NCBI RefSeq assembly: GCF_002240225.1
Contig: NZ_CP022584.1
Coordinates: 682,001-746,000, forward strand
DNA from: Paenibacillus physcomitrellae
GTDB taxonomy: Bacteria > Bacillota > Bacilli > Paenibacillales > Paenibacillaceae
Direction: 5' to 3'
Length of the DNA: 64,000 nt
In this document: positions 8,528 to 17,289 of the stretch, piece by piece
Numbering within the stretch: position 1 is the first letter of the stretch
Layout of the letters: each line of letters begins with the position of its first letter
Program-made: the position numbers and the translations under genes
Notes under the pieces: generated by a model
The model's input: only the letters and a program-made list of their open reading frames with translations
Told to the model about the DNA's origin: nothing
Databases searched by the model: none

Positions 8528-9727
8528 ATGAAAAAAGCTCTTGACCGACAATCCATTCTGCTGCTTGCAGTGAATGGATTGTTTGTTTTATCCGGGGCAT
8601 TGTCCGGCACATTCCTGAATGTCTTTTTGTGGAAAAGCAAGCAGGACTATGCCATGATCGGCTGGTTTACGGTCAGTCAGCAAATAGCGCTTGGCCTGAC
8701 CTTCTGGATCGCCGGAAAATGGGTGAAGGAGCATAACAAAATGAATGCGCTCCGTGTGGGCACGGCCTTATCCGGTTTGTTCTATTTGCTGGTGCTGCTG
8801 GCGGGCAAAGCTGCCGTATGGTATATCTGGCCGCTCGGGCTGCTGCTCGGGGCGGCGCTCGGCATGTTCTGGCTGGCTTTTAATGTGGTGACGTTCGAAG
8901 TGACCGATCCGGGCAATCGGGATATGTTTAATGGATGGCTGGGATTAATCGGATCCGTATGCGGGATCGTCGGCCCCTGGTTCTCCGGCTGGGTGATTTC
9001 CCGCATGCAGGATAATGCCGGGTACCGGCTTATTTTCACTTTGTCGCTGATGATCTACGGAATAGCTGTCGTGTTCAGCTTTTTTCTGAACAAGCGCAAG
9101 CTGAAGGGGCATTACCAGTGGGGTACCCCTTTGCTTGAGCTCAAAAGACCGGGGAGTCCCTGGCGGCGCACAGCGCTTGGCTTAGTTTTCCAAGGTCTGC
9201 GGGAGGGGGTTTATTCCTTCTTGATCGTGCTTCTGGTCTATGAAGCTACACAGCAGGAATGGAAGCTCGGGCAGTTCTCTCTGATTACTTCTGCCATATC
9301 ACTGGTAACCTTCTGGGTTGCGGGCAAATGGTTAAAACCCCGTTATCGATATGCGGGGATGCTGATCGGCACACTGCTGCTGGCCGGTTTTATGATTCCT
9401 TTGCTGTGGAGTCTGCAGTATGGCATGCTGCTCGTCATGGGTATAGGGATGGCCGCTTTCGTGCCTCTCTATATGATCCCTATGGTGTCCGTTACCTTTG
9501 ACCTGATGGGAACAAACGAAGAAAGTGCTAACAGCCGGGTTGAACTGATGGTACTGCGCGAACTGTGTTTGATGTGCGGACGTTTGGCGGGCATTCTGCT
9601 TTATGTCGTCATACTATCGATCAGCGATGCGCCAAGAACCATTACCTGGCTGATTGTTGGACTCGGTTTTTCTCCTGTGCTGGGCTGGCTGTTCATGCGG
9701 AGACAGTTGAAGGAAACGACCGGTTAA
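8528..9727 (+). CDS. Major facilitator superfamily transporter
   Basis: The 399-residue integral membrane protein has regularly spaced hydrophobic segments consistent with about 12 helices and a basic loop (KRKLKGHYQW) near the middle, as in MFS proteins. It starts MKKALDRQSILLLAVNGLFVLSGALSGTF, after GAGGAGGG 5 bases upstream. The substrate cannot be read from sequence; relatives include YwoG/YqgE-like proteins of Bacilli. A hairpin at 9768 follows. It is preceded by ppnP, so nucleoside or drug transport is possible but unproven. Confidence 0.85.
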   Translation: MKKALDRQSILLLAVNGLFVLSGALSGTFLNVFLWKSKQDYAMIGWFTVSQQIALGLTFWIAGKWVKEHNKMNALRVGTALSGLFYLLVLLAGKAAVWYIWPLGLLLGAALGMFWLAFNVVTFEVTDPGNRDMFNGWLGLIGSVCGIVGPWFSGWVISRMQDNAGYRLIFTLSLMIYGIAVVFSFFLNKRKLKGHYQWGTPLLELKRPGSPWRRTALGLVFQGLREGVYSFLIVLLVYEATQQEWKLGQFSLITSAISLVTFWVAGKWLKPRYRYAGMLIGTLLLAGFMIPLLWSLQYGMLLVMGIGMAAFVPLYMIPMVSVTFDLMGTNEESANSRVELMVLRELCLMCGRLAGILLYVVILSISDAPRTITWLIVGLGFSPVLGWLFMRRQLKETTG

Positions 9728-9767
9728 GCATGCAAGGCAGGATAGTCAATTCGAGATATTAAATCAA

Positions 9768-9803
9768 CCCCGGTTGCTCCTTTAGCTTAAGGAAAGCGCC
9801 GGG
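9768..9803 (+). terminator. Hairpin after the MFS gene, probable weak terminator
   Basis: CCCCGG with TTGCTCCTT pairs imperfectly with AAGGAAAGCG and CCGGG around a TAGCT loop. No U tract follows, so termination may be inefficient or factor-dependent. Confidence 0.45.
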
Positions 9804-9825
9804 TCAACTGAATCAACAAAACTTG

Positions 9826-9854
9826 TTGACAGAAGTCATTTATTCCTATATATT
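9826..9854 (+). promoter_or_regulatory. Sigma-A promoter of the marR gene
   Basis: TTGACA (9826-9831), a 17-base spacer and TATATT (9849-9854) make a near-consensus promoter. The operator-like dyad begins 3 bases downstream of the -10, so bound repressor would block it. Confidence 0.8.
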
Positions 9855-9857
9855 TCG

Positions 9858-9869
9858 TTGTACATACAA
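9858..9869. promoter_or_regulatory. Probable MarR operator, copy 1
   Basis: TTGTACATACAA is a dyad with TTGTA/TACAA arms, placed between the -10 and the ribosome binding site of the marR gene. The exact reverse complement occurs at 10359-10370 before the next gene. Confidence 0.7.
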
Positions 9870-9888
9870 AATTAAAGGAGGGGAGCCA

Positions 9889-10323
9889 ATGTCCGATCAA
9901 GATAGTTTTGAATTTTTGCAAAGCTGCTTATATTTCAATACCAACCGTTTAAGCAGGGCCATAACACGCATGGCAGAAGAAGAATTTTCAGTCACCGGGT
10001 TAACGCCAATGTATGGATATCTGATTCGATTGGTCAACGGGATACCCGGAATCACACAGAAGGAACTGGCCGATAAGCTGTATATTACCGCATCTACGTT
10101 AACCAGATTTATTGACAAGCTGGAGGGCAAGGGACTGGTAGAACGGAAAGTCAGCGGGAAGACCGTGGAGGTTCACCCTACAGCTAAAGGACTGGAGTTA
10201 GGAGAGACGATCCGGAAAGCTTCCAAGAATTTAGAGAAACGTTATGAAGAGATTTTAGGGAGTGAGATGGCAAGAGAATTATCACGGAATATTGAGAATA
10301 CAAGCCGGAAGCTGGAAAACTAA
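9889..10323 (+). CDS. MarR-family transcriptional regulator
   Basis: The 144-residue winged-helix protein contains the MarR recognition region: GITQKELADKLYITASTLTRFIDKLEGKGLVERKVSGKTVEVHPT. ATG 9889 is preceded by AAAGGAGGGG, whereas the in-frame TTG far upstream (9823) overlaps the promoter. It probably represses itself and the following flavodoxin-fold oxidoreductase through the repeated dyad TTGTACATACAA. Such pairs commonly respond to quinones, electrophiles or oxidants; that role is inferred from the target gene type. No obvious redox Cys pair exists, only one Cys (SCLYF) near residue 11, which could be a one-Cys sensor as in YodB/DUF24-like or OhrR regulators. Confidence 0.92.
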   Translation: MSDQDSFEFLQSCLYFNTNRLSRAITRMAEEEFSVTGLTPMYGYLIRLVNGIPGITQKELADKLYITASTLTRFIDKLEGKGLVERKVSGKTVEVHPTAKGLELGETIRKASKNLEKRYEEILGSEMARELSRNIENTSRKLEN

Positions 10324-10358
10324 AGTCCTCCGCTATGTAAATTTTTTTGAGATATATT

Positions 10359-10370
10359 TTGTATGTACAA
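10359..10370. promoter_or_regulatory. Probable MarR operator, copy 2
   Basis: TTGTATGTACAA is the exact reverse complement of the 9858 site and again directly follows a TATATT -10-like hexamer (10353-10358). The upstream -35 is poor. It lies 27 bases before the oxidoreductase start. Confidence 0.7.
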
Positions 10371-10396
10371 CTAATAATGAAGAAGGGAATTTATAT

Positions 10397-10948
10397 ATGA
10401 CTACAAATGTGATTACAAATGAAACCAAAAAAACTTTAGTTATCGTTGTCCATCCGAATTTACTCGAATCGAGAATTAACAAAAGATTGACCGAAGAACT
10501 TCTAAAACGGGAAAACGCAACCATTCATCAGCTGTACGAAGTTTACCCCGATGAACAGATCGATGCGGAGAAAGAAAGGCAGCTGCTGGAACAATATGAT
10601 CGCATCGTTTTCCAATTCCCGTTCTATTGGTACAGTGCGCCTTATCTGCTGAAGAAATGGCTGGACAGCGTATGGGTAGGAGGCTGGGCTTACGGCCCGG
10701 GTGGAAACAAACTGGAAGGGAAGGAACTGCGTCTTGCCATTTCTACAGGCGGTGTCCGTGATGCTTATCAGGCAGGCGGTTTCCATCAATACAGCTACAG
10801 CGAGCTTCTGAAGCCGTTCCAGGCAGCAGCCAACCGGGTGAAGATGAGTTATATGCCTCCTTTTGTTATTAGCGGTGTTAGAAATGTGACAGATGAGCAG
10901 CTGGAGAAGCTGGCTGATGAATATGCAGCTTTTGTCACTGAGCCATAA
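10397..10948 (+). CDS. NAD(P)H-dependent flavodoxin-fold oxidoreductase (KefF/YwrO/MdaB type)
   Basis: The 183-residue product has a flavodoxin-like fold: TLVIVVHPNLLESRINKRL as the first strand and FMN/FAD phosphate loop, VFQFPFYWYSAPYLLKKWLD with the family FPFYWYS motif, and GKELRLAISTGGVRDAYQAGG. It would reduce quinones or related electrophiles using NAD(P)H in the cytoplasm. ATG 10397 follows AGAAGGGA; longer upstream frames overlap marR. The operator shared with marR implies induction together with the regulator. It ends at a terminator at 10963. Confidence 0.9.
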   Translation: MTTNVITNETKKTLVIVVHPNLLESRINKRLTEELLKRENATIHQLYEVYPDEQIDAEKERQLLEQYDRIVFQFPFYWYSAPYLLKKWLDSVWVGGWAYGPGGNKLEGKELRLAISTGGVRDAYQAGGFHQYSYSELLKPFQAAANRVKMSYMPPFVISGVRNVTDEQLEKLADEYAAFVTEP

Positions 10949-10962
10949 GAAGTGAAAACGAA

Positions 10963-10991
10963 GAAGCCCTTACACTGCGTAGGGGCTTTGT
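10963..10991 (+). terminator. Intrinsic terminator
   Basis: AAGCCCTTAC and GTAGGGGCTT form the stem (ACTGC loop), followed by a T-rich stretch. Confidence 0.75.
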
Positions 10992-11129
10992 TATTTTTCC
11001 CATTAATTAGAGCGATTGTTCCGTTTGCACGAAATATGTCATGAAAAATGCTGGCAAAACAGGAGATTCAGGCATAAACCGGCGGAATGGTGACAAGCTA
11101 ATTACGTGAATCTAACGGAGGTGTAGTCA

Positions 11130-11375
11130 GTGAACGATCAATCGCTTGCTCCGCATGAATCTATGGAGCTTCATGAAATGCTGAACTTTAAAACGCTCTG
11201 CCTGGCCAAGTCTAAATTGATGCAGGGGCTGGTGTTTGACCAGGAGCTGAAAGCGTTGATGCAAAAAGATGTGGAGCAATCCACCCAGGCCATCGCAGGT
11301 CTTCAAGCCGTTTATGCCAAAGCGCCGTTTCAGGCTCCTGTTCCGCCGAACCGGCCGACGCCTATTTTAAATTAG
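11130..11375 (+). CDS. Small spore coat protein, YraG/CotF-like
   Basis: This 81-residue, GTG-started protein (GGAGGTG at 11117-11123) has the family helix pattern ESMELHEMLNFKTLCLAKSKLMQGLVFDQELKALMQKDVEQS. It is homologous to the 66-residue protein encoded at 12934. It is probably one helix pair of the CotF ferritin-like coat family. The order here (small coat, CotF-like coat, zinc alcohol dehydrogenase, small coat, CotF-like coat) matches the Bacillus subtilis yraG-yraF-adhB-yraE-yraD cluster. It would be expressed in the mother cell and deposited on the spore. Confidence 0.85.
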   Translation: MNDQSLAPHESMELHEMLNFKTLCLAKSKLMQGLVFDQELKALMQKDVEQSTQAIAGLQAVYAKAPFQAPVPPNRPTPILN

Positions 11376-11387
11376 AGGGTGAACCAG

Positions 11388-11774
11388 ATGAACCAGGATT
11401 ATTTAGATCCCATTAACGCACAGCATATGCCGGAAATGGCAGATATGACGTTTGCCATGGATTTTCTTCTTCGCGCAAAAGAGGGAGTCAGAAATACAGC
11501 GACGGCTTTGACGGAAGCCATTTCTCCCGATGTGCGGGCTCTCCTGAAAACGCAGTTAAGGGAGGCCATTGCGCTTCATCAGGAGATTTCAGAGCTCATG
11601 ATCCGTAAGAAATGGTTCCACCCTTACGAATTAACCGAGCAGTACCAGCTTGATCAGCTGTCCGCGAACAATACAGTCATGATCAGCCAAATGGATTTGT
11701 TTCCGGAGGATACAAACCGAAAAGGCATGTTTGACCAGGAGCCGGACGCACAACTAGGAGGACACCAGGCATGA
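11388..11774 (+). CDS. CotF-family spore coat protein, YraF-like
   Basis: The 128-residue product carries the CotF core [64 protein letters not shown] 11388 is chosen because AGAGGGTG (11374-11381) is 6 bases upstream, while the in-frame GTG 11379 lies inside that site. Its stop overlaps the adhB start (ATGA). The C-terminal tail ([19 protein letters not shown]) is acidic and extends beyond the paralogue at 13153. Confidence 0.9.
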   Translation: MNQDYLDPINAQHMPEMADMTFAMDFLLRAKEGVRNTATALTEAISPDVRALLKTQLREAIALHQEISELMIRKKWFHPYELTEQYQLDQLSANNTVMISQMDLFPEDTNRKGMFDQEPDAQLGGHQA

Positions 11775-12910
11775 AAGCAGTTACGTACCAAGGCATCAAG
11801 AACGTTATGGTCAAAGAGGTTCCTGCTCCTAAAATTCAGAAGCCGGACGATATGATCATCAAATTAACCAGTACGGCCATCTGCGGTTCGGACCTGCATT
11901 TGATCCACGGCATGATTCCCAATCTGCAGGAGGACTATATCATCGGGCATGAACCGATGGGGATTGTGGAAGAAGTCGGACCGGAAGTAACCCGGTTGAA
12001 GAAAGGCGACAGAGTCATTATTCCTTTCACGATTGCTTGCGGGGAATGCTTCTACTGCAAACACCAGCTGGAAAGCCAATGTGATAACGCCAACGAGAAT
12101 GGCGACATGGGAGCTTACTTCGGCTATTCAGGCAATGCGGGCGGGTATCCCGGCGGGCAGGCCGAATATTTAAGGGTTCCTTTTGCCAACTTCACGCATT
12201 TCAAAATTCCGGAAGACAACGAACAGCCCGACGAGAAGCTGTGCCTGATCGCAGATGTGATGCCAACGGCCTTTTGGAGCGTGGATAACGCTGGCGTTAA
12301 GAATGGAGATACCGTTATCGTACTGGGCTGTGGCCCGGTTGGGCTGATGGTCCAAAAGTTCGCCTGGCTGAAAGGCGCCAAAAGGGTGATTGCGGTTGAC
12401 TACGTAGATTATCGCCTGGAGCACGCGAAACGGACAAACCATGTGGAGACGGTGAATTTCGAACAAGGCCCCAACAACATAGGCAGCTATCTGAAGGAAA
12501 TCACCAAAGGCGGAGCCGATGTGGTCATTGATGCGGTTGGCATGGATGGAAAAATGAACGATCTTGAGTTTCTGGCCAGCGGCCTCAAGCTCCAGGGAGG
12601 GACAATGAGTGCTCTGGTCATCGCTTCCCAGGCCGTTCGCAAAGGCGGCATGATCCAGATCACCGGCGTCTACGGCGGCCGGTATAACGGCTTTCCTCTG
12701 GGAGATATTATGCAGCGCAACGTGAATATCCGCTCCGGCCAGGCACCGGCCGTTCACTACATGCCTCATATGTATGACCTGATTCATTCCGGCAAAGTGG
12801 ATCCGGGGGACATCATTACCCATGTTATTCCGCTGTCTGAAGCCAAACACGGATATGAGATTTTCGATACGAAGACAGACAACTGCATTAAAGTCATTTT
12901 GAAACCTTAG
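11771..12910 (+). CDS. adhB: Zinc-dependent alcohol dehydrogenase, glutathione-independent formaldehyde-dehydrogenase type
   Basis: The 379-residue medium-chain dehydrogenase has catalytic zinc ligands in [11 protein letters not shown] and GHEPMG, a structural zinc lobe with four Cys ([15 protein letters not shown]), and a Rossmann NAD site [10 protein letters not shown]. The internal insert [20 protein letters not shown] is typical of formaldehyde-dismutase/threonine-dehydrogenase-like enzymes. It oxidises an unknown alcohol using NAD. It is embedded between two coat-protein pairs with ATGA overlap on the 5' side, so sporulation expression is inferred. The B. subtilis equivalent is adhB. Confidence 0.93.
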   Translation: MKAVTYQGIKNVMVKEVPAPKIQKPDDMIIKLTSTAICGSDLHLIHGMIPNLQEDYIIGHEPMGIVEEVGPEVTRLKKGDRVIIPFTIACGECFYCKHQLESQCDNANENGDMGAYFGYSGNAGGYPGGQAEYLRVPFANFTHFKIPEDNEQPDEKLCLIADVMPTAFWSVDNAGVKNGDTVIVLGCGPVGLMVQKFAWLKGAKRVIAVDYVDYRLEHAKRTNHVETVNFEQGPNNIGSYLKEITKGGADVVIDAVGMDGKMNDLEFLASGLKLQGGTMSALVIASQAVRKGGMIQITGVYGGRYNGFPLGDIMQRNVNIRSGQAPAVHYMPHMYDLIHSGKVDPGDIITHVIPLSEAKHGYEIFDTKTDNCIKVILKP

Positions 12911-12933
12911 TTAGAGCTAAGCGGGAGGTAACC

Positions 12934-13134
12934 ATGACCATGAAGAAATACGCCATGCATGAAATGCTGGAAGTACATGAAATAGCCGCATTCAAGACCG
13001 TCTGCGCCACAAAGTCCAAAGGCATGCAAATCCTGGTCTCTGACCCGGAACTGAAAGCGATCCTGCAGCAGGATGTCGAGCTTTCCAAACAGCAGCTCCA
13101 TGAACTCAGCATGCTCCTATCCAATGCCCAATAA
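12934..13134 (+). CDS. Small spore coat protein, YraE-like
   Basis: The 66-residue product (YAMHEMLEVHEIAAFKTVCATKSKGMQIL, then DPELKAILQQDVELSKQQL) is a paralogue of the 11130 gene. GGGAGG lies 6-11 bases before ATG 12934; ATG 12940 is a close alternative. It lies 23 bases after adhB and 18 bases before the next coat gene, consistent with a single operon from 11130 to 13446. Confidence 0.88.
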   Translation: MTMKKYAMHEMLEVHEIAAFKTVCATKSKGMQILVSDPELKAILQQDVELSKQQLHELSMLLSNAQ

Positions 13135-13152
13135 AAGGAGGTAAACCAGTCA

Positions 13153-13446
13153 ATGAATCCCTTACTGGAACGATTGATGGGGATGCAGAATCTGACGGAT
13201 CAAATCATTGCCACGGACTTCCTGAACAACGCCAAAAGCGGTGTCCGCAATTACGCCATGGCCTTGACCGAATGCACATCCCCCGATGTAAAGGCTGTCT
13301 TGACCAAGCAGCTTGAAGAAGCCATTCAAACCCATGAACAAATCGTCCATTTCTTGGTAGACAAAGGGTATTACCGTCCCTTCAATGTTGAAGAACAGAG
13401 GCAGCTTGACCTGCAAAATATCAAGACGGCCCAGGGTATTTTGTAG
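13153..13446 (+). CDS. CotF-family spore coat protein, YraD-like
   Basis: The 97-residue product contains LTDQIIATDFLNNAKSGVRNYAMALTECTSPDVKAVLTKQLEEAIQTHEQIVHFLVDKGYYRPF, the CotF core. It is closely related to the protein encoded at 11388. AAAGGAGG lies 11 bases upstream of the ATG. It is the last gene of the coat/adhB operon and is followed by a strong terminator. Confidence 0.9.
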   Translation: MNPLLERLMGMQNLTDQIIATDFLNNAKSGVRNYAMALTECTSPDVKAVLTKQLEEAIQTHEQIVHFLVDKGYYRPFNVEEQRQLDLQNIKTAQGIL

Positions 13447-13463
13447 ACTCTACGCTTGCTTAT

Positions 13464-13512
13464 ACAGCCTTAGTCGAGTGCTTTAGCCGGACTAAGGCTG
13501 TTAGATTTTTCT
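13464..13512 (+). terminator. Intrinsic terminator of the coat/adhB operon
   Basis: ACAGCCTTAGTC (13464-13475) pairs perfectly with GACTAAGGCTGT (13490-13501). TAGATTTTTC follows. Confidence 0.88.
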
Positions 13513-13521
13513 AACTCTTAT

Positions 13522-13552
13522 TGAATAAATATTCGCCAGAAGCGGGATATTA
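13522..13552 (+). promoter_or_regulatory. Candidate forespore (sigma-G-like) promoter of the ger operon
   Basis: TGAATA (13522-13527), an 18-base spacer and GATATTA (13546-13552) resemble the sigma-G pattern (TGAATA / CATACTA). It lies 40 bases before the GerA-type gene, a class known to be made in the forespore. Confidence 0.5.
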
Positions 13553-13592
13553 TTCTCACCTGCCTGTAATTGCCGAAGGAGGGAGATAAGCT

Positions 13593-15014
13593 GTGGAGAA
13601 AACGCTGTTAAGCCAGAGCCTGAAAGAAAATGAACAGAACTTACGGGATGTGTTTCATCTCTGTTCGGATATTGTTTTTCGTTATACATACAATCAAGGA
13701 ACACCGGAATTTCTTATTCTTTATCTGGACGGATTTGTGGATATGACCGTGCTGGAACAATCCATATTAAGACCTTTAATGCTGAATCGAAACGCCGAAC
13801 CGGACGGAATGGGGAAGATGATTAGAGACAGCTTTGTCTTTACAGGACAGACCAAAACGTCCAATCAAGTGAAAGACGTAGTTAATAACGTCCTCAAAGG
13901 ATACGTTGCTATTTTGACTGAAGGCGAGAGCCTGGCGCTTTTGGCCGATGCCGCCGGTTTTGATAAACGTGCTATCGACGAACCGAAAACGGAGAAAGCC
14001 TCTCAAGGCCCCAGAGACTGTTTTACGGAAGCTCTGCGTACGAACACGATGCTTTTGCGTAGAAGAATTACTACCCCTCGATTAAAAATGGAGTCCTTCA
14101 AGCTTGGCGAACTCACCTCCACGGACGTAGTTCTCGCCTATGTTGAAGACATTGCGAAACCGGGCTTAATCGAGGAGGTCCGCAAGCGCTTAAAGAATAT
14201 TTCGACCCAAGGTATCCTGGATGCCGCATATATTGAGGAGCGTATTCAAGACCGGCCGAAATCTCCGTTTCCACAAATCCAGAAAACAGAACGTCCCGAT
14301 ACGACCGCATCCAGTCTCATCGAGGGAAAAGTAGCTATCCTTGTAGACTGTACACCCACAGTTCTTATTCTTCCTATTAATTTCTGGGCGGGGCTTCAGT
14401 CAGCAGATGATTATTATGAGCGCGTGGACTTCGTCTTTGCCCGAAGATTGGTCAGATATGTCATGATGTTTGCCTCTTTGACACTTCCGGGATTCTACAT
14501 CGCTTTGACTACATACCACCCGGATTTGCTGCCCGGAACGCTGTTCATCAGTATAGGGGAGGCCCGGGAAAAGTCTCCTTTCCCGACCATTATAGAAGTG
14601 CTGATCATGGAGTTTGTGTTTGAAGGTTTACAGGAGGCGGGCATCCGGATGCCTTCGCAAATCGGACCGCTCGTCAGTATCGTTGGAGCTCTTGTAGTCG
14701 GCCAGGCGGCCGTAGAGGCCAATATCGTCTCGGCTCCCATTGTCATTGTCGTCGCCTTGACCGGGATTGCCTCCTTTGTCATCCCTCGATATGCGTTTGC
14801 GATTCCGCTGCGTATTCTTCGTTTTGCGATCATTTTTTTGGCTGGAATCTACGGAATGTATGGGGTTTCGATCGGCATCATGGCGATTATGATTCATCTG
14901 GTAACCCTTCAATCCATCGGCGAGCCTTATTTCCCGCCCATCACGCCCCTCATCCGGCGGCGCCTCAAAGAAATTATACTGCGCCCCCCGCATTGGCCAT
15001 GGGGCAAACCTTAA
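13593..15014 (+). CDS. GerA-family spore germinant receptor, A subunit
   Basis: The 473-residue product is a GerA/GerKA-type subunit. It has a soluble N-terminal domain (residues about 1-280, with DIVFRYTYNQGTPEFLILYLDGFVD), the signature DRPKSPFPQIQKTERPD, and a C-terminal membrane part (about 285-470) with PGFYIALTTYHPDLLPG and EGLQEAGIRMP. It works with B and C subunits in the spore inner membrane to sense nutrients. The GTG start follows AAGGAGGGAG. The A subunit of this family normally runs to about 480-540 residues, so this is on the short side. Confidence 0.95.
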   Translation: MEKTLLSQSLKENEQNLRDVFHLCSDIVFRYTYNQGTPEFLILYLDGFVDMTVLEQSILRPLMLNRNAEPDGMGKMIRDSFVFTGQTKTSNQVKDVVNNVLKGYVAILTEGESLALLADAAGFDKRAIDEPKTEKASQGPRDCFTEALRTNTMLLRRRITTPRLKMESFKLGELTSTDVVLAYVEDIAKPGLIEEVRKRLKNISTQGILDAAYIEERIQDRPKSPFPQIQKTERPDTTASSLIEGKVAILVDCTPTVLILPINFWAGLQSADDYYERVDFVFARRLVRYVMMFASLTLPGFYIALTTYHPDLLPGTLFISIGEAREKSPFPTIIEVLIMEFVFEGLQEAGIRMPSQIGPLVSIVGALVVGQAAVEANIVSAPIVIVVALTGIASFVIPRYAFAIPLRILRFAIIFLAGIYGMYGVSIGIMAIMIHLVTLQSIGEPYFPPITPLIRRRLKEIILRPPHWPWGKP

Positions 15015-15015
15015 C

Positions 15016-16179
15016 ATGAGCAAGTTTAAGCGTGTAAGGTCACAGTTGTCCGCAGCAATCATGATTGCCGTTTTGATGGGGATTACCACAGGCTGCTGGG
15101 ATATGGTCGAACCCAACGAACGTTCTATCTGGGTGGGATCGGGGGTCGATTCGGCGGCAGGACGAAAAATTGATTTGAGTGTGCAGATTGCCGTTCCGCG
15201 TGCCCTAGGAGAGGGAGGCGGGCAGCAAAAACCCTATTTAGTGAAATCTACGGTCGGCCGAAACCTGGAGGACTGCTTCCAAAGGCTGCAGGCGCAATTA
15301 TCCCGCCAGATTTTTCTGGGCCACCGTCACGCTGTTTTTGTTGGACAGAAGACGGCCGAGACGGGCATGAGACGATTGATGGACGAGTTCGGACGGAATC
15401 CGCGCAGCAATATTCGGGCCAAGTTATTTTTAGTTAAAGGTGCAACAGCGAAGGCTTTTCTCGCAGAAAGTGGGGGCATTGAGTATTTTTCCACGGAGAA
15501 GGCCATTCGGCAAACCCGTTTCAACGGAATCAACGATAAGATGACCACTATGATCTTCTTCAAAGAAGTGCTGCAGCGAGACGGGATGAGACCTCTTATG
15601 CAGGTTGTCGAAACAGGCACCGAGAAGGATCCGAAATCCGAAGCTGAAGGATCTGAGCCCAGTCACCGCGAGATCGCCTTGTTCAACAATTCAGCTGCAG
15701 CTGTCGGTTATTTGCAGGAAGAAGAAGCCATTGCTGCGTTATGGGCAGCAGGATACCTCGAGGATCAAATGGTAACTGAGACCGTCTACGGACAGGAAGT
15801 GACTATTGATCTCCACCATATGAAGAGGACCCTAAAATCAAAGATCGAAGGCGAAAACGTCGAGTTAAAGCTCATTTTACGCGCACAAGGCATTGTTGAT
15901 GAGAACGACACGGACCTTAATCTATTCATCTATTCAGATATGAAGAAGGTGGAACAAGCCTTCAACCAAAAAATTGAACAGCAAATGAACACCATGATAA
16001 AGATGGTCCAGCAAAAATATAAAACGGATATTTTCGGATTCGGGGAAGATATTCATAGAAGGCATCCGAAACAGTGGAGCCAGATGAAAGGCAACTGGGA
16101 CGAACGTTTTCCGAAGGTGAAGGTCACCGTGATATCCAATATAGTCATAAGGCATATCGGTGAAAGAGGGCCCAAGTAA
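15016..16179 (+). CDS. GerC-family spore germination lipoprotein, C subunit
   Basis: The 387-residue Ger(x)C protein has a signal peptide ending in a lipobox (GITTGC, lipidated Cys27), followed by the family start WDMVEPNERSIWVGSGVD. Typical blocks are GRNLEDCFQRLQAQLSRQIFLGH and RNPRSNIRAKLFLVKG, with a C-terminal EQQMNTMIKMVQQKYKTDIFGFG helix. It starts one base after the A-subunit stop, so translation is coupled. It anchors to the outer face of the spore inner membrane and is needed for receptor function. Confidence 0.95.
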   Translation: MSKFKRVRSQLSAAIMIAVLMGITTGCWDMVEPNERSIWVGSGVDSAAGRKIDLSVQIAVPRALGEGGGQQKPYLVKSTVGRNLEDCFQRLQAQLSRQIFLGHRHAVFVGQKTAETGMRRLMDEFGRNPRSNIRAKLFLVKGATAKAFLAESGGIEYFSTEKAIRQTRFNGINDKMTTMIFFKEVLQRDGMRPLMQVVETGTEKDPKSEAEGSEPSHREIALFNNSAAAVGYLQEEEAIAALWAAGYLEDQMVTETVYGQEVTIDLHHMKRTLKSKIEGENVELKLILRAQGIVDENDTDLNLFIYSDMKKVEQAFNQKIEQQMNTMIKMVQQKYKTDIFGFGEDIHRRHPKQWSQMKGNWDERFPKVKVTVISNIVIRHIGERGPK

Positions 16180-16209
16180 CCCCTCTGGCCCATTGAAAGG
16201 GATGAAGTT

Positions 16210-17289
16210 GTGAAACTTTCAGGCAACCAGCTGTTCTGGATCATGTTTTGTTTTCAAGTACATTATGCCTTAATGCCGGCTCTTCAATATGGCAAACAGG
16301 ATGCTTGGCTGATTTGTCTGTTAAGCGGAGCAGGAGTGATTGCGATCACTTATCTGATGGCCAAAGTAAGCCAGCTGTCACCGGGAGACAACATTGCCGA
16401 TCTTTGCCGGAAGCTGCTGGGAAAATGGGCGGGGAAGCTCATCCTGCTGCTCTACATCGTCGTCTGGTTTTTTCTGACGGCCGTAACGCTGCGGGAATGG
16501 GTCGATTATGTCTATCTAAAATTGCTGCCCCATACGCCAATCCCTATTGTGGTTCTGCCCATGTCCCTACTTCTTATTTATGTAAACTTAAAAGGAGGGA
16601 TCTTCGCGATCGGCCGTTGCAGTCAGATCATTGGGCCGCTGTATTTTCTGATTGGCTTTGCCCCCGTGCTGCTGATGTTCGGCATTATGGACTGGACCAA
16701 TCTGCTGCCGATCTATGCGGATACAGGCGTTCACCAGATCGTCAAAGGAGCCGTTCCAACACTGGGCAATACGATGGGCGGGGCCATGATGCCTCTGATG
16801 CTGACAGCCTTTATGCAGCAGCCACAACAAGCAACCAAATATGCTGTACGGGCGATGGGTTTATCCTCATTATGGGTGCTTATTGCCGCCCTGATCTCTG
16901 TACTGGTGCTCGGCTCTCACCTTGCCCCGCAGCTTACACTGCCTTGGGTAGTGTCTATAAGGTCAGTCTCGATCCTCAATTTCATTCAAAATATCGATGC
17001 GATAGCCGTTTTTGTTTATTCGTTCTCCCATTTTATCGCCCTTTCGGCAAGCACATTCGTTACCAGTTATGGATTAGCTCAATTGATCCATAAGAAGCTG
17101 TGGAAGCTGATGGTCGTCTGTGTTGTCGGGTTGTCCTTTCTGGCGGTCGTACTGACGTCCGATGTCGGCCACATTACTAATTTGTACCGCGACATTATTT
17201 GGGTCCGCTGGGTGCTGCCAGTGAATATGCTCGGCATTCCTTTGCTGCTTTGGATCATGGGGAAGATGAAGAAGGGTGCTTTGCAGTAA
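16210..17289 (+). CDS. GerB-family spore germination permease, B subunit
   Basis: The 359-residue polytopic protein belongs to the APC-like spore germination transporter family: MKLSGNQLFWIMFCFQVHYALM at the start, about ten hydrophobic helices, and the family regions LREWVDYVYLKLLPHTP and LRFIQN-like ILNFIQNIDAIAVFVY. It is thought to bind the germinant. GTG 16210 is preceded by AAAGGGATG. The gene order A-C-B differs from the A-B-C order of B. subtilis gerA, but A-C-B orders occur in other spore formers. Confidence 0.94.
   Translation: MKLSGNQLFWIMFCFQVHYALMPALQYGKQDAWLICLLSGAGVIAITYLMAKVSQLSPGDNIADLCRKLLGKWAGKLILLLYIVVWFFLTAVTLREWVDYVYLKLLPHTPIPIVVLPMSLLLIYVNLKGGIFAIGRCSQIIGPLYFLIGFAPVLLMFGIMDWTNLLPIYADTGVHQIVKGAVPTLGNTMGGAMMPLMLTAFMQQPQQATKYAVRAMGLSSLWVLIAALISVLVLGSHLAPQLTLPWVVSIRSVSILNFIQNIDAIAVFVYSFSHFIALSASTFVTSYGLAQLIHKKLWKLMVVCVVGLSFLAVVLTSDVGHITNLYRDIIWVRWVLPVNMLGIPLLLWIMGKMKKGALQ

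Noticed and set aside
12170..12850. 226-codon minus-strand frame opposite adhB
   Set aside because: Shadow of a clear zinc alcohol dehydrogenase.
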